Source: Clostridia bacterium (lineage in GTDB: Bacteria; Bacillota; Clostridia; Oscillospirales; CAG-382). From it: a stretch of 51,670 nt of DNA. Positions 7,777-17,780 of this stretch are shown here, piece after piece. The position numbers were made by a program, and so were the translations under genes. The DNA lies in assembly GCA_017549365.1 (NCBI GenBank), contig JAFYUZ010000095.1:1-51670 (forward strand), read 5' to 3'. Below the pieces are notes generated by a model. The model was not told the DNA's origin and did not search any database. It worked only from the letters and a program-made list of their open reading frames with translations. Within the stretch, counting starts at the first letter, position 1. Each line of letters opens with the position of its first letter.

Positions 7777-7959
7777 ATGAACAATAAAAAATGTGATAAA
7801 AAATTCAAAAAATCCGAAAGAGCGCAGAAGGTTGATGCAATGATTGAAAAAATACTGAACGATGAAAACACTCGGACAAAAACAGACCCTTTGGGCAGTT
7901 ATACGGGTGTTGCCGATAGGCCTTACGAAAACGTGGTGCAGGACGCAGACGATCTTTGA
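7777..7959 (+). CDS. Conserved small Clostridial protein with DPLGSYTGV...QDADDL tail
   Basis: 60 aa (61 if the adjacent ATG at 7774 is used). The N-terminal half is very basic (KKCDKKFKKSERAQK). The C-terminal half carries DPLGSYTGVADRP and ends in VVQDADDL. I recognise the pattern D-P-x-G-S-Y/W-T-G-V ... P-V-Q-D-A-D-D-L as a recurring small Firmicutes protein of unknown function. GAGGTGAT (7766-7773) precedes the tandem ATG pair; the second ATG gives 7-nt spacing and is preferred. It stands alone between a terminator and the DUF362 promoter. No enzymatic motif is present. Confidence 0.72.
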   Translation: MNNKKCDKKFKKSERAQKVDAMIEKILNDENTRTKTDPLGSYTGVADRPYENVVQDADDL

Positions 7960-7987
7960 CATTTTTTCAGTTTTTTCAATATTCCAC

Positions 7988-8016
7988 TTTCAATTTTCTC
8001 GGTATTGTGGTACAAT
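7988..8016 (+). promoter_or_regulatory. Extended -10 promoter upstream of the DUF362 gene
   Basis: TTTCAA (7988-7993), 17 nt, then TACAAT (8011-8016) preceded by TGTGG. The -35 is weak, and the TGTGn extension probably compensates. Confidence 0.6.
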
Positions 8017-8043
8017 AATAAAAAACGATATCGGGGGATTAAA

Positions 8044-9195
8044 ATGTCTTATTCAAAGAACGCCAATGTGTATGCCGATTTCTGCGAGTTTTATGACCGT
8101 GAACGTATAAAAGAGATAGTATTTAACCATTTTGACAAGATAATTTTGGAACAATATAACGATTTTGATTTTGAAGATAAGAAAGTCGCTCTCAAACCCA
8201 ATCTTCTTGCAAAAAGAAATCCCGATGCGGGGATTACCACCCATCCTTACTTTGTCAGCGCCGCAGCAGAATATTTTTTGAATAAAGGCGCAAAGGTTGT
8301 TATATGCGACAGCCCCGGAGGAGTATACAATACCGCATCGATCACGGGTATCTACAACGTTTGTCTGATGAAACAGGCGGCAGAAGAGTCGGGCGCCGAG
8401 CTTAATTTTGACATGGGACACACCGAAATGTCAAATAAGGACGGAGAGGTTTCAAAATCTTTCAGCATAATAAATCCGCTTGCACAAGCTGATTTTATTG
8501 TAAACCTTTGCAGGCTCAAAACTCACTCTCTTTGCAATATGTCCGCCGCGGTCAAGAATATGTACGGATCTATCCCCGGACTTATGAAAGCCGAACAACA
8601 CGCCCGCTTTCCTGCGCAAAAGGACTTTTCTCGCTATCTTGTGGACCTTTGTTGTGCTGTTTGCCCGTCTATCAGCGTCATAGATGCAATCATCGCCATG
8701 GAGGGCAACGGACCTGCAGGCGGAACGCCGAAAAAAGTTGGTCTTGTGCTTTCGGGTGCAAATCCCTTTGTACTCGATCTTTGCGCTTCGGGTATCATGG
8801 ACTTTGACATCGACGAGGTGCTCACAGTAAAAAATGCTGTTTCACGCGGACTTTGTCCCGAAAGCAGGGAAGACGTCAAGATTGTCGGCGAGGATATCAA
8901 AAAGTATGTTTCTCATTTCAAGCGTCCCGACAGTTCGGCAGGCGGACTTATAAAACAAATGCCCAACCTTTTTGGCGGCAGACTTCGCAAATGGCTCGAA
9001 CCCAGACCTGTTATTAAAAAGAAAAAATGCGTCGGTTGCGGAGAATGTGCAAAATGTTGCCCTCGCGAAACCATTGATATCGTTGATAAAAAAGCCGTTA
9101 TCAAATACGACAAGTGTATCAAATGCTATTGTTGCCAGGAGCTTTGCCCGATGAAAGCGGTAGAAATAAAAAGAAATCTGTTTATGAAATTCTGA
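8044..9195 (+). CDS. DUF362 protein with C-terminal 2[4Fe-4S] ferredoxin domain
   Basis: 383 aa. The N-terminal 300 residues match the DUF362 family (KVALKPNLLAKRNPDAGITTHP, GGVYNTASITGIY, INLCRLKTHSLCNMSAAVKNMYGSIPG). The C-terminus adds two cluster-binding motifs of the form CX2CX2CX3CP (CVGCGECAKCCP and CIKCYCCQELCP), typical of bacterial ferredoxins. DUF362 proteins are widespread in anaerobes and their reaction is not settled; electron transfer is supported by the cluster motifs only. ATG 8044 is chosen because GGGGGA (8033-8038) lies 5 nt upstream; the ORF is open further upstream, but into the promoter. ispE follows after 12 nt, so the two are probably co-transcribed. Confidence 0.88.
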   Translation: MSYSKNANVYADFCEFYDRERIKEIVFNHFDKIILEQYNDFDFEDKKVALKPNLLAKRNPDAGITTHPYFVSAAAEYFLNKGAKVVICDSPGGVYNTASITGIYNVCLMKQAAEESGAELNFDMGHTEMSNKDGEVSKSFSIINPLAQADFIVNLCRLKTHSLCNMSAAVKNMYGSIPGLMKAEQHARFPAQKDFSRYLVDLCCAVCPSISVIDAIIAMEGNGPAGGTPKKVGLVLSGANPFVLDLCASGIMDFDIDEVLTVKNAVSRGLCPESREDVKIVGEDIKKYVSHFKRPDSSAGGLIKQMPNLFGGRLRKWLEPRPVIKKKKCVGCGECAKCCPRETIDIVDKKAVIKYDKCIKCYCCQELCPMKAVEIKRNLFMKF

Positions 9196-9207
9196 AACGG
9201 AAAAGTT

Positions 9208-10080
9208 ATGGAAAAGATTACAAAAAATGCATATGCCAAAATAAATTTAACTCTTGAAATTCTTGAAAAACGCCCCGACGGATATCACAACATCCGCTCT
9301 GTCATGCAAAAAATATCTTTGTGCGACGTTTTGACATTTAAGTTTTCTGACGAAGAAAAAATAAACCTCGATTGTAGTAAAAACGTATGCGATATGCACG
9401 ATAATCTTGCATACAAAGCCGCCGAAAAGTATCTTGCACTTTACAAAGAAAAGTGCAACAAGGTCTTTGGCGTCGATATATACATAGAAAAGAATATACC
9501 CGACAAAGCAGGTCTTGCGGGCGGCAGTGCCGACTGTGCCTGTGTGCTTGATTGCCTTTTTGAAAAATACGGTGTTCTCGATTATACAGAGGTTGAAGAA
9601 ATCGCGGCATCGCTGGGATCTGACATCAATTTTTGCCTTGACAAATATCGTTGCGCCCTTTGTACCGACCGCGGTATAAAACTTGAAAAATGCGCTCCTT
9701 TGGATTGGAAAAACGTGCTTGTCTGCGTGCCCGATTTTGGCATGAAGACATCGGAAATATACAAAGCTTTCGATGCTTCTCCCGTGATTTTCAATGATAA
9801 TCCGTCTGAAGTTGTTTGCAACGCGCTTGAAACGAAAGACACAAATACTGTCTTTTCAAAAGTTGTAAACTCTTTTGAACCCATTTGCGAAAAGGAATGT
9901 GCGGATATTACAGAAATTAAAAAAGTAATGATGTCATACGGCGCAAAAGTTTCACGTATGTCGGGAAGCGGATCTTCCGTGTTCGGCTTTTTTGATGACT
10001 GCGAAAGTCTTTGTAAATGCAGGTCATTTCTCATGAAAAAATATCAAAAATGTTTCGTCTGCGAAACTGTTACTGAATAA
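9208..10080 (+). CDS. ispE: 4-diphosphocytidyl-2-C-methyl-D-erythritol kinase
   Basis: 290 aa, the normal length for this GHMP kinase of the MEP isoprenoid pathway, which phosphorylates the 2-hydroxyl of CDP-methylerythritol. Motif 1 is AYAKINLTLEILEKRPDGYHN, the IspE signature with the catalytic Lys. The GHMP ATP loop is PDKAGLAGGSADCA (about residue 95-108), slightly divergent from the usual PxGAGLGGGSSDAA. Motif 3 is the C-terminal MSGSGSSVFGFF. It supplies undecaprenyl phosphate precursors, needed by the envelope genes elsewhere in the window. It is followed by spoIIR after 45 nt. Confidence 0.94.
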   Translation: MEKITKNAYAKINLTLEILEKRPDGYHNIRSVMQKISLCDVLTFKFSDEEKINLDCSKNVCDMHDNLAYKAAEKYLALYKEKCNKVFGVDIYIEKNIPDKAGLAGGSADCACVLDCLFEKYGVLDYTEVEEIAASLGSDINFCLDKYRCALCTDRGIKLEKCAPLDWKNVLVCVPDFGMKTSEIYKAFDASPVIFNDNPSEVVCNALETKDTNTVFSKVVNSFEPICEKECADITEIKKVMMSYGAKVSRMSGSGSSVFGFFDDCESLCKCRSFLMKKYQKCFVCETVTE

Positions 10081-10125
10081 TTGGCGAAATTTTGACAATA
10101 ACCTGCTTTGAAAGGCGGTGTTATT

Positions 10126-10734
10126 GTGAAACGAGCCTTAAAAATTGTCTGTGCATTTGTTGTGTCTTTATTGTTTTCGCTTGCGGTAATTGAGTGCATA
10201 TCCCTTTCTCAGATGCAAAAATGTTTTGATGAAGAACTTTATAAAAACGTCATCAGACTCCACGTTCTTGCAAATTCCGACTCTGATTACGATCAGCAGG
10301 CAAAAATTGATATCAAAGATTCTGTTCTGGAATATATATCAACCTATACGCAAAAAGCACAAAGTGCCAAAGAAGCCGCATCAATTATCAAAAACAACCT
10401 TTCGCATATCGCATCTTTTGTCGAAAAAACCGCAAAAGATCTCGGATACGATTATAGCGTCAATTTGGCTTTTTCAAAAGAGAAGTACCCTGTCAGATAT
10501 TATGACGGTTTTTCTTTTCCGGCAGGGGAATATATGTCGTTAAGAATTATTCTTGGAAAAGGCGAAGGTAAAAACTGGTGGTGCGTTCTTTATCCGTCAA
10601 TATGCAATAAAGCTTGCGAAAAAGTTCCCGAAATGTTGGAAAGTGCAGGAATTTCGGAAAAAACAGCTTCGTACATCTGCGAGGACAAAAAATATAAGAT
10701 AAGATTTCGGTTGCTCGAATATCTTGGATTTTAA
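10126..10734 (+). CDS. spoIIR: Stage II sporulation protein R (SpoIIR)
   Basis: 202 aa. The secreted SpoIIR signal activates the SpoIIGA protease, which matures sigma-E in the mother cell after asymmetric division. An N-terminal hydrophobic segment (IVCAFVVSLLFSLAVIE) is followed by the family hallmark L-Y-K-N-V-I-R-L-H-V-L-A-N-S-D-S-x-x-D-Q. Later come F-P-A-G-E-Y-x-S-L-R-I-x-L-G-x-G-x-G-x-N-W-W-C-V-L-Y-P, also diagnostic. GTG 10126 is chosen as start: AAAGGCGGTG (10111-10120) sits 5-6 nt upstream. The TTG at 10108 has no ribosome site. Its presence argues for a spore-forming Clostridial lineage. Confidence 0.93.
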   Translation: MKRALKIVCAFVVSLLFSLAVIECISLSQMQKCFDEELYKNVIRLHVLANSDSDYDQQAKIDIKDSVLEYISTYTQKAQSAKEAASIIKNNLSHIASFVEKTAKDLGYDYSVNLAFSKEKYPVRYYDGFSFPAGEYMSLRIILGKGEGKNWWCVLYPSICNKACEKVPEMLESAGISEKTASYICEDKKYKIRFRLLEYLGF

Positions 10735-10748
10735 AAACGGAGGAAATA

Positions 10749-13700
10749 ATGCTCAAAAGGATTTTTGGCAGAAAAAAATACGGAAAAACTTCATTTTGCA
10801 TGAAAAAACTGTCAGAATGTGTTGATAGTTCAAAGAGATGCTATTATATCGTTCCCGAACAGTTCACCTTTTCGTGTGAAAAAATGGTAACCTCCACCAT
10901 TGGAAACAAAGCAAATCTTTTTGTCGAGGTGTTAAGCTTTACCAGACTTTGCAACCGTGTTTTCAGAGCCTTTGGAGGAATATCAAATACTTATCTCGAT
11001 CCCGTCGGCAAAACTTTGTGTATGTCGCGGGTGCTCAAATCGTTGAAGAGCGAGCTATGCGAATATTCGGCTTCTGTTTCGGACATGAGCTTTGCCGCAA
11101 CCGCAGTCGGAATGGTGCACGAGTTTGCATCTTACAACGTTTCTTGTGCCGACATTGAAAGAGCAATCCCTGCCATAGAAGAAAAGAACGTATCCCTTGC
11201 ATCTAAGCTTAAGGATATAAGCCTGATTTCTTCCGCTTACAAGGCAGAACTGAAGTCCATATACGGAACAGACGGTGAAAGTCTTGATGCTCTTGCAGAC
11301 GTATTGTCAAAATACAATTTCTTTTCGGGCAGTGTGGTTTTTATTGATTCTTTCTACGGCTTCACTCCGCAGGAACTTAAAATAGTTAAACATATCATAA
11401 AGCAAGCACAGGACGTATATATCACTTTTTGCACCAACCGAGAAGATACCGACCCCGTGTTTCAAAGGCCTTGTGAAGCCGCAAGCTATGCAAAAAAGCT
11501 TGCCGTTGAAAACAGCGTGATCTTCGAGGATATTTGTCTTGATCGACCTTTGTATGACGATGATATTTCATATCTCGAGCGTCGTTTTTGTGCAGACGTT
11601 TGTCTTGGCACCGCAGAGGAAAAAAGCGAGAAAAACGGGGAAAATATAAAGATAGTAAAATGCAAAAACCAGATAGACGAAGCAAAAGCGGTATCGGCAA
11701 TGATATATTCGCTTTTGCGCGAAAAAAATGCCCACTTCAGAGATATTGCCATCTGCGCAAGAAATATTGCTTCCTATTCGGGCATAATCGACGTTTTTCT
11801 TGAAAAATCCGATATTCCTTATTCTTTTTCCGCCAAAGACGATCTTTTTACAAAACCCATCATCTCCTACATACTTACAAACTTCGATTTTATTTCAAGC
11901 TGGAAACAACAAAGCTTCATAACACTTCTGAAAACAGGTCTTGTGAGGATAGAAGACGAAGAGGCGGCTCTTCTTGAAAATTATATTCGCACATGGGATA
12001 TAAACGGCAAAAAAGCTTTTCAAACCGAGTGGTATATGAACCCCTCGGGATATTCTGCTGTCTTTTCGGAAAAAGATGCGGCCATCCTTGAAAAGGTAAA
12101 CAAGGCAAAAGAAGTTGTTATGGCTTCTGTCACAAAGTTTGCCGAGGATATCGCCGATTCCTATTGTTGCAAAGATATTGCCTTGTGTGTTTACCGATTG
12201 ATGAACGACACTTCCTATTCCTCCGATCTTTCGTGCGAGGACGATGCAAGATTTTGGAATCTGACAATAAAAGCCCTTGACGAGATAGTTAGAGTTTACT
12301 CTTATGACGAAATGACGTCAAAAGAGTTTTCCGAACTGTTCAAAACGGTCATCGGTGAATACGGTGTTATTGATATTCCCGAAAAATGCGACAGTGTTCT
12401 TATCGGCTCTGTCGATCTCATCCGAAGCGAAACGATAAAATATATGTTTGTGCTCGGATGCAACAACGAATATTTTCCAATGCAGATGCCCGAAAACGAT
12501 ATTTTTTCGGACAACGAAAAAAATATACTCAGCGATGTGGGAATAAATGTATCTTCGCCGTCAAAAGATTGTGCGTACGATGAATTTTTCCTGGCGTACA
12601 ATATTTTTTGCGATCCTTACGAGAAGCTTTGCCTTTTGTATTCCGAAGGAGATCTCGACGGCAAACCGCTGAGAAGATCTGTGCTTCTCGATATGATAGA
12701 TTCACTTTTCTCGAGCAATTGCGAAGTGTCATATCCCTTTGACGATTATTTTTCAAACTTAACCACCCGTTCTTCTCTCGGAGACGAAATGTACGGCATA
12801 GGGGACGACACCTTTTTGCGCGCGGCAAAAGATCTGCTTTCTGATGAAGAAGAATATAAATTGTTGTTTTCCGAAGATGAAAATGATTTTTACAACGGAA
12901 AACTTTCGAAAGAAAAAACAAGCGAGCTTTTCGGATACACGGTTTGTTCAAGCCCGTCCAGGTTCGAAACGTATAGCCGATGCCGTTTTTGTTATTTTAA
13001 CAGATACATTCTTAAAATAATGCCCGAGACAAAGGCAGAACTTGACAGTCTGCGCACCGGTCTTATTTCGCACAAGATCCTCGAGCTTTTTGTAAAAGAG
13101 CTGGCAGAAAGCAAGCTTTCGGGAAACGTTTATTCGCATGAAAAATCAAAAGAAAGAATAAAGGAACTTCTCGATTTCCACTTTGAAGAGATCACCCACT
13201 CTTCTTCGAAAAACGACTCTATTTCAAAGCGTTTTACATATCTTTACAACCGCCTTTTTGTTATTTTGTCGGCACTTGCCGTGCATCTTTGCGATGATAT
13301 TTCGCAATCGGAATTTGTACCCGCAGATTTTGAGGTAAATATAGGGCTTTCTGATGACACAATTGAATCGGTCCCCATCGACCTTGTTGGGGATGACGGC
13401 GAAAAACGCGGCGAACTTCGGATAGTCGGTCAGGTCGACAGAGCAGACGTTTACCGCAAAGATGACAAAACCTATGTGCGTATCATCGATTACAAAACGG
13501 GCCCAAAAAGCTTTAAAAAGGACGATGTTGCATACGGTTTTAATCTGCAGATGCTTTTGTATCTTTACTGTATTGCTCTTAGCAAAACAAAAAAATACGG
13601 CGAAAATGTGGTGCCCGCAGGGGTGCTTTATATCCCCGTAAGACGACCCGAGGTCAAGGATGCCGTTCTTGGTGACGATATTGCCGAGAAGGGCGAAAGT

Positions 13701-14048
13701 GCACTGAGAGGAGCTTTTAAGGGTGACGGCGTTTTGATTGATGATCTTGATGTGTTAAACGCCATGGACAAGGGGATCACGGGAAGATTTGTACCTGCCG
13801 TACTTGCAAGCACAGGCGGTTTTAACAAAATGCGCTCAAAGGTTGAAAGCCTTGAAAAAATGGGCGAACTGCTCGATCGCGCAGCTCGGGTTTCGGGAAA
13901 GCTTGCCTGCCTTATGTACGATGGAAACATCCAGACAAATCCGTATAAAAAGGTAATGTCAAGCTGTGAGCATTGCGATTACAAATCGGTTTGCAGAATC
14001 GACAGAAAGAACGAAAATATCAGATATACTTGGGAGGAGGTGCTTTGA
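10749..14048 (+). CDS. addB: ATP-dependent helicase/nuclease subunit B (AddB)
   Basis: 1099 aa, normal for AddB, the second nuclease-bearing subunit of the double-strand-break processing enzyme. The N-terminus has the modified P-loop IFGRKKYGKTSF, less glycine-rich than the usual GRxGSGKT. It continues with YYIVPEQFTFSCEK and EVLSFTRLCNRVFR. The C-terminal RecB-like nuclease contains RIIDYKTG (about residue 912) and FNLQMLLYLY. The iron-sulfur staple is a Cys in CRFCYFNRYIL plus CEHCDYKSVC (Cx2Cx5C, about residues 1072-1081). RBS GGAGG precedes the ATG. It is co-transcribed with addA, which starts right after the addB stop. Loading of RecA at breaks is known for the family. Confidence 0.95.
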   Translation: MLKRIFGRKKYGKTSFCMKKLSECVDSSKRCYYIVPEQFTFSCEKMVTSTIGNKANLFVEVLSFTRLCNRVFRAFGGISNTYLDPVGKTLCMSRVLKSLKSELCEYSASVSDMSFAATAVGMVHEFASYNVSCADIERAIPAIEEKNVSLASKLKDISLISSAYKAELKSIYGTDGESLDALADVLSKYNFFSGSVVFIDSFYGFTPQELKIVKHIIKQAQDVYITFCTNREDTDPVFQRPCEAASYAKKLAVENSVIFEDICLDRPLYDDDISYLERRFCADVCLGTAEEKSEKNGENIKIVKCKNQIDEAKAVSAMIYSLLREKNAHFRDIAICARNIASYSGIIDVFLEKSDIPYSFSAKDDLFTKPIISYILTNFDFISSWKQQSFITLLKTGLVRIEDEEAALLENYIRTWDINGKKAFQTEWYMNPSGYSAVFSEKDAAILEKVNKAKEVVMASVTKFAEDIADSYCCKDIALCVYRLMNDTSYSSDLSCEDDARFWNLTIKALDEIVRVYSYDEMTSKEFSELFKTVIGEYGVIDIPEKCDSVLIGSVDLIRSETIKYMFVLGCNNEYFPMQMPENDIFSDNEKNILSDVGINVSSPSKDCAYDEFFLAYNIFCDPYEKLCLLYSEGDLDGKPLRRSVLLDMIDSLFSSNCEVSYPFDDYFSNLTTRSSLGDEMYGIGDDTFLRAAKDLLSDEEEYKLLFSEDENDFYNGKLSKEKTSELFGYTVCSSPSRFETYSRCRFCYFNRYILKIMPETKAELDSLRTGLISHKILELFVKELAESKLSGNVYSHEKSKERIKELLDFHFEEITHSSSKNDSISKRFTYLYNRLFVILSALAVHLCDDISQSEFVPADFEVNIGLSDDTIESVPIDLVGDDGEKRGELRIVGQVDRADVYRKDDKTYVRIIDYKTGPKSFKKDDVAYGFNLQMLLYLYCIALSKTKKYGENVVPAGVLYIPVRRPEVKDAVLGDDIAEKGESALRGAFKGDGVLIDDLDVLNAMDKGITGRFVPAVLASTGGFNKMRSKVESLEKMGELLDRAARVSGKLACLMYDGNIQTNPYKKVMSSCEHCDYKSVCRIDRKNENIRYTWEEVL

Positions 14049-14049
14049 C

Positions 14050-17000
14050 ATGAATATGACTGTTCAGCAGGAAAACTGTGTCAATCACCGCGGCTCGACT
14101 CTTCTCGTTTCAGCGGGTGCGGGAAGCGGAAAAACCTCAACCCTTGCTCAAAGAATAATTACAAGGATTTCCGACCCTTCCGATAAAGCCGAGATAGACG
14201 ATTTCCTTATCGTTACCTTTACAAACGCATCTGCCGAGGATCTTTCCGAAAAAATCGAGCGTGCCGTGTCAAAGTGTGTTGCCGCAGATTTCTCAAACAG
14301 AAAAGCCGTCCGTCAGCTTGCTAAAATAAAATATGCCAATATATCCACCATCAGTTCGTTTTGTCTTGGCGTTGTAAAAAAACATTTTCAATATCTCGGT
14401 CTTCCCGCAAAAATAAGAATATGCGATGAAGCGGAACGCGATCTTTTAAAAAGACAGGCGATCTTGTACGTCATCGAGGAAAAGTATGCCTCTTGCGAAG
14501 ATGGTGCGGTGTTTTTTGATGCCGTCGAGATGTTTTCCGGAGATAAAAACGACGACAGATTTGTTGATCTGATCTTTAAGCTTCACGGAAGAATTTTTTC
14601 TGACCCCGAACCTGCAGTCTGGTGTCAAAAAGCGCTTGAAAAGTACGAAGAAGTAATATCTTGCGATGACTTTTTTGATACAAAATATTACGGCGCCGTT
14701 GCAAAAGATGCACTTCTTGACTCTGTCAGCGAATACATTGATGCTCTTTATTCGGCGTGCGCTCGTATGAGCGATATCCCCGAACTTTGTGGCTACCTTT
14801 TGAAATTCAATACGGATATAGAAAACGCCTCTTCTTTTAAAGAAAAACTTCTTTGCGGCATGAAGTACGATGAAGTCTGTGAAAGAGTTTTGGACGTTAC
14901 AAAATCAAGTCTTGTCGGAGTGAAGGCAAAATACGATGCGGATTTTAAAGCGTCTGTCACTGATATGCGAAACAAGGCGTACTCAAAGCTTCAAAAGACG
15001 ATACGCGTTTTTGCCAACGCCAAAACGCCGATTTTAAAAGATGCCGCACGTGATGCTTTTGATATTCTCACCGAGCTTTTTGATATAATAACCCGTGTTG
15101 AAGACAGATTTTCGTCTGAAAAGAAGGAAAGGGGAGTCATCGATTTTTCCGATGCCGAAAAGTATACCTACCGCCTTTTTGTCGAATCGGTTGATGAAAA
15201 AACAGGTAAGGTGACACCCACGGAAATAGCTCGCCATTATCGTGATTGTTTTGAAGAAATATATATCGACGAGTACCAGGATATCAACATAGTGCAGGAT
15301 ATTATTTTCAGATCGATCTGCAAATACGATGAAAACGGTCGCGAGCTTAACCGATTTATGGTGGGCGATATAAAACAAAGTATCTATCGTTTTCGCGGTG
15401 CGTGCCCCGACCTTTTTGCTTCTTATCTTTCGTCTTTCTCGCAGATTTCCGATAACAAAGAAGAACAACGCGAAAGAAAAGAGTTTTTGTCAAACAATTT
15501 CAGATGCTCAAAAGGAGTTGTTGATTTTACAAATCTTATCTTTTCAAAGATCATGCCCGAAGCCTATCACGAAGAAGATAAGCTGGTATTTTCGCGCAGT
15601 GAAAAGGTTAAGTCAGACTCATCCTGCGAACTTGTCTTTTTTGAAGAAAACGAGGATGTTGATGATTTTTACGGCGACGAAGTAAAAGCCGCGGCACAAA
15701 AGATATTTGAAATATGCAACAACGACAACATCCTTTCATCTGATGGAAAACCTTTTTCTTACGGCGATGTTGCCATCCTTTTGCCCGCCGTTTCAAATGT
15801 TTCGGACAAATATGCAAGATATCTTGAAAACTGCGGCATACCTGCATATTCCGACGTGTCCGACAATTTCTTTGAAAACGCCGAGATAGTTTTGTGCCTT
15901 TGCCTTTTGAATGCCATAGATAATCCACTGCGTGATATTTACGTTACGGGAGCAATGCGTTCTGAAATATTCGGTTTTTACGACGATGATCTTCTTACTT
16001 TACGACGTCTCGGCACAGACGTAACGTCAAGCGACAGACCGATGTGGCGCTCTGTTTGCGAAATGGCAGAATCTGATTTTGAAGACGACAACCTTGTAAA
16101 AAAGTGCAAAAAGTTCGTTGCGTTCGTAAACGAATTCAAAAAACTGTCTGTCGGAATGCCGTCGGACAAGCTGCTTCTTAAGATGTATTCAAAATTGCAT
16201 CTCACCAATATCGTATCCGAAAGCTCTTTCAACAGATATACCGAGAACGCTTCGTCCCGCCGCGAAAATCTGATGATACTTTATAATCAGGCAAGAAACT
16301 TTGAAAAGACGTCCTTCAAAGGCCTTTCGGCTTTTCTCGAGTTTTTGAAAGAAAGAGCACAAAGACCTGATTCCATACGCTCTGCAAGTTCGTCAGAGAC
16401 AAGAAACGCTGTGCGTATTATGAGCATACACCGTTCCAAGGGCCTTGAATTTCCCGTGTGTCTTTTGTGTGGATTTTCCTCGCAGTTCAACAAAAGCGAC
16501 GAGCGCGAAAACCTGTGTTTCAGCGACGAAATGGGTATAGGTTTTAAGTTCCGAGATCTTTCGTCGATCCGGTCGGGCAAAAGCGCAACCTCTATTGTAA
16601 AGTTTGACACTCCTTTCCGCAATGCGGTAAAGGTATATGAATCAAACCTTCTTCTCGAAGAAAAAAAGAGATTGCTTTATGTCGCCATGACAAGAGCAAA
16701 GGACAAACTTCTTGTATTGCTTAAAAAGCCTGATGCCGATGAAATTGAATCCTTTTATTCAAGATCAAAACGAAACACAGCAATCAACGCTTCTCATTTC
16801 CGCGATTGGTTTTTGTACTCTCTTGCGTGCTACGATGCAATGTCTTCGCTTTTTGATGAATACGGAATCGAACGCGATCGCGTGGTTTTTGACGAAAACG
16901 CATCGTTCTTCATTTCGACCGTAAAGCCCGATTCGATATATCGCAGAACGGAAAAAACTACTGATAACGATCTTGATTTTGACAAAGTTTTCAACTGTCA

Positions 17001-17685
17001 GCAAAAAATCAAAGAATACGTCGATTTTGAATATCCGTATTCTCCTCTCACGGTCATACGCTCCAAGGTCAGCGTTTCGGATATTAAGCACGGAAGGCTT
17101 TCGGTTTGCACCGATGCCGCCGTTCCAACAGAAAAAGATCTTGCTCGTCCTGCTTTTCTCGACGATGCTCCAAAAGATGCGGCATCTGTCGGAACCGCAA
17201 TGCACGAATTTATGCAGTACGCTGACTATAAAGAGTGTGAAAAATCGATAGAGCAAGAGGCAAAAAGACTTGTTGAAAACGGATATATATCGGGAGAGCA
17301 GTTTGCAATGCTCGATTACACAAAGCTTTCGAAATTCTTTGAAAGCGACATTTATGAATCTTTGAAGTCTGCAAAGAGTGTCCTGAGAGAATGTGCGTTT
17401 ACTCTTTCTTTGTCGCTTTGCGAGCTTTATGAGGGAATAAGCGAGGATTATTCTTCCGAAACCGCGCTTGTTCAGGGAAAGATCGACTGCTTTTTCGAAT
17501 CTTTTGACGGAACGTACACTGTCGTCGATTTCAAGACCGACCGCGTCACGGATATGCATGAACTTGTTGCACGATACAAGCTTCAGCTGGAATATTACAA
17601 GCGTGCCGTAATCGAGATGACGGGCGTTTCTGATGTGAAAATGGCGATATATTCGTTCTTTCTCGGCGAAACCATATACTTATAG
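14050..17685 (+). CDS. addA: ATP-dependent helicase/nuclease subunit A (AddA)
   Basis: 1211 aa UvrD-family helicase fused to a nuclease. Visible helicase motifs in order are VSAGAGSGKTSTL (I), IYIDEYQDINIVQD (II), VGDIKQSIYRFRGACP (III), IMSIHRSKGLEFPV (V) and RLLYVAMTRAKDKL (VI). The C-terminal nuclease has GKIDCFFE, VVDFKTDRV and YKLQLEYY. With AddB it resects double-strand ends until a Chi-like site. The start at 14050 has GGAGGAGGTG about 7-10 nt upstream, inside the end of addB, giving tight coupling. The longer frame from 13966 would overlap addB by 83 nt and is less likely. No terminator is seen before the next promoter at 17716. Confidence 0.96.
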   Translation: MNMTVQQENCVNHRGSTLLVSAGAGSGKTSTLAQRIITRISDPSDKAEIDDFLIVTFTNASAEDLSEKIERAVSKCVAADFSNRKAVRQLAKIKYANISTISSFCLGVVKKHFQYLGLPAKIRICDEAERDLLKRQAILYVIEEKYASCEDGAVFFDAVEMFSGDKNDDRFVDLIFKLHGRIFSDPEPAVWCQKALEKYEEVISCDDFFDTKYYGAVAKDALLDSVSEYIDALYSACARMSDIPELCGYLLKFNTDIENASSFKEKLLCGMKYDEVCERVLDVTKSSLVGVKAKYDADFKASVTDMRNKAYSKLQKTIRVFANAKTPILKDAARDAFDILTELFDIITRVEDRFSSEKKERGVIDFSDAEKYTYRLFVESVDEKTGKVTPTEIARHYRDCFEEIYIDEYQDINIVQDIIFRSICKYDENGRELNRFMVGDIKQSIYRFRGACPDLFASYLSSFSQISDNKEEQRERKEFLSNNFRCSKGVVDFTNLIFSKIMPEAYHEEDKLVFSRSEKVKSDSSCELVFFEENEDVDDFYGDEVKAAAQKIFEICNNDNILSSDGKPFSYGDVAILLPAVSNVSDKYARYLENCGIPAYSDVSDNFFENAEIVLCLCLLNAIDNPLRDIYVTGAMRSEIFGFYDDDLLTLRRLGTDVTSSDRPMWRSVCEMAESDFEDDNLVKKCKKFVAFVNEFKKLSVGMPSDKLLLKMYSKLHLTNIVSESSFNRYTENASSRRENLMILYNQARNFEKTSFKGLSAFLEFLKERAQRPDSIRSASSSETRNAVRIMSIHRSKGLEFPVCLLCGFSSQFNKSDERENLCFSDEMGIGFKFRDLSSIRSGKSATSIVKFDTPFRNAVKVYESNLLLEEKKRLLYVAMTRAKDKLLVLLKKPDADEIESFYSRSKRNTAINASHFRDWFLYSLACYDAMSSLFDEYGIERDRVVFDENASFFISTVKPDSIYRRTEKTTDNDLDFDKVFNCQQKIKEYVDFEYPYSPLTVIRSKVSVSDIKHGRLSVCTDAAVPTEKDLARPAFLDDAPKDAASVGTAMHEFMQYADYKECEKSIEQEAKRLVENGYISGEQFAMLDYTKLSKFFESDIYESLKSAKSVLRECAFTLSLSLCELYEGISEDYSSETALVQGKIDCFFESFDGTYTVVDFKTDRVTDMHELVARYKLQLEYYKRAVIEMTGVSDVKMAIYSFFLGETIYL

Positions 17686-17715
17686 TCCAAAATATATCTA
17701 AAAGCAGAATTTTGG

Positions 17716-17744
17716 TAGACAAAACGCTTTTTATGTGATATAAT
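17716..17744 (+). promoter_or_regulatory. Promoter of the wall-polymer locus
   Basis: TAGACA (17716-17721), 17 nt, then TATAAT (17739-17744) preceded by TGTGA. It lies 36 nt upstream of the murJ start. Confidence 0.78.
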
Positions 17745-17780
17745 ATCAGTTTGATAAAACATTTATATCTCGGAGTAAAA

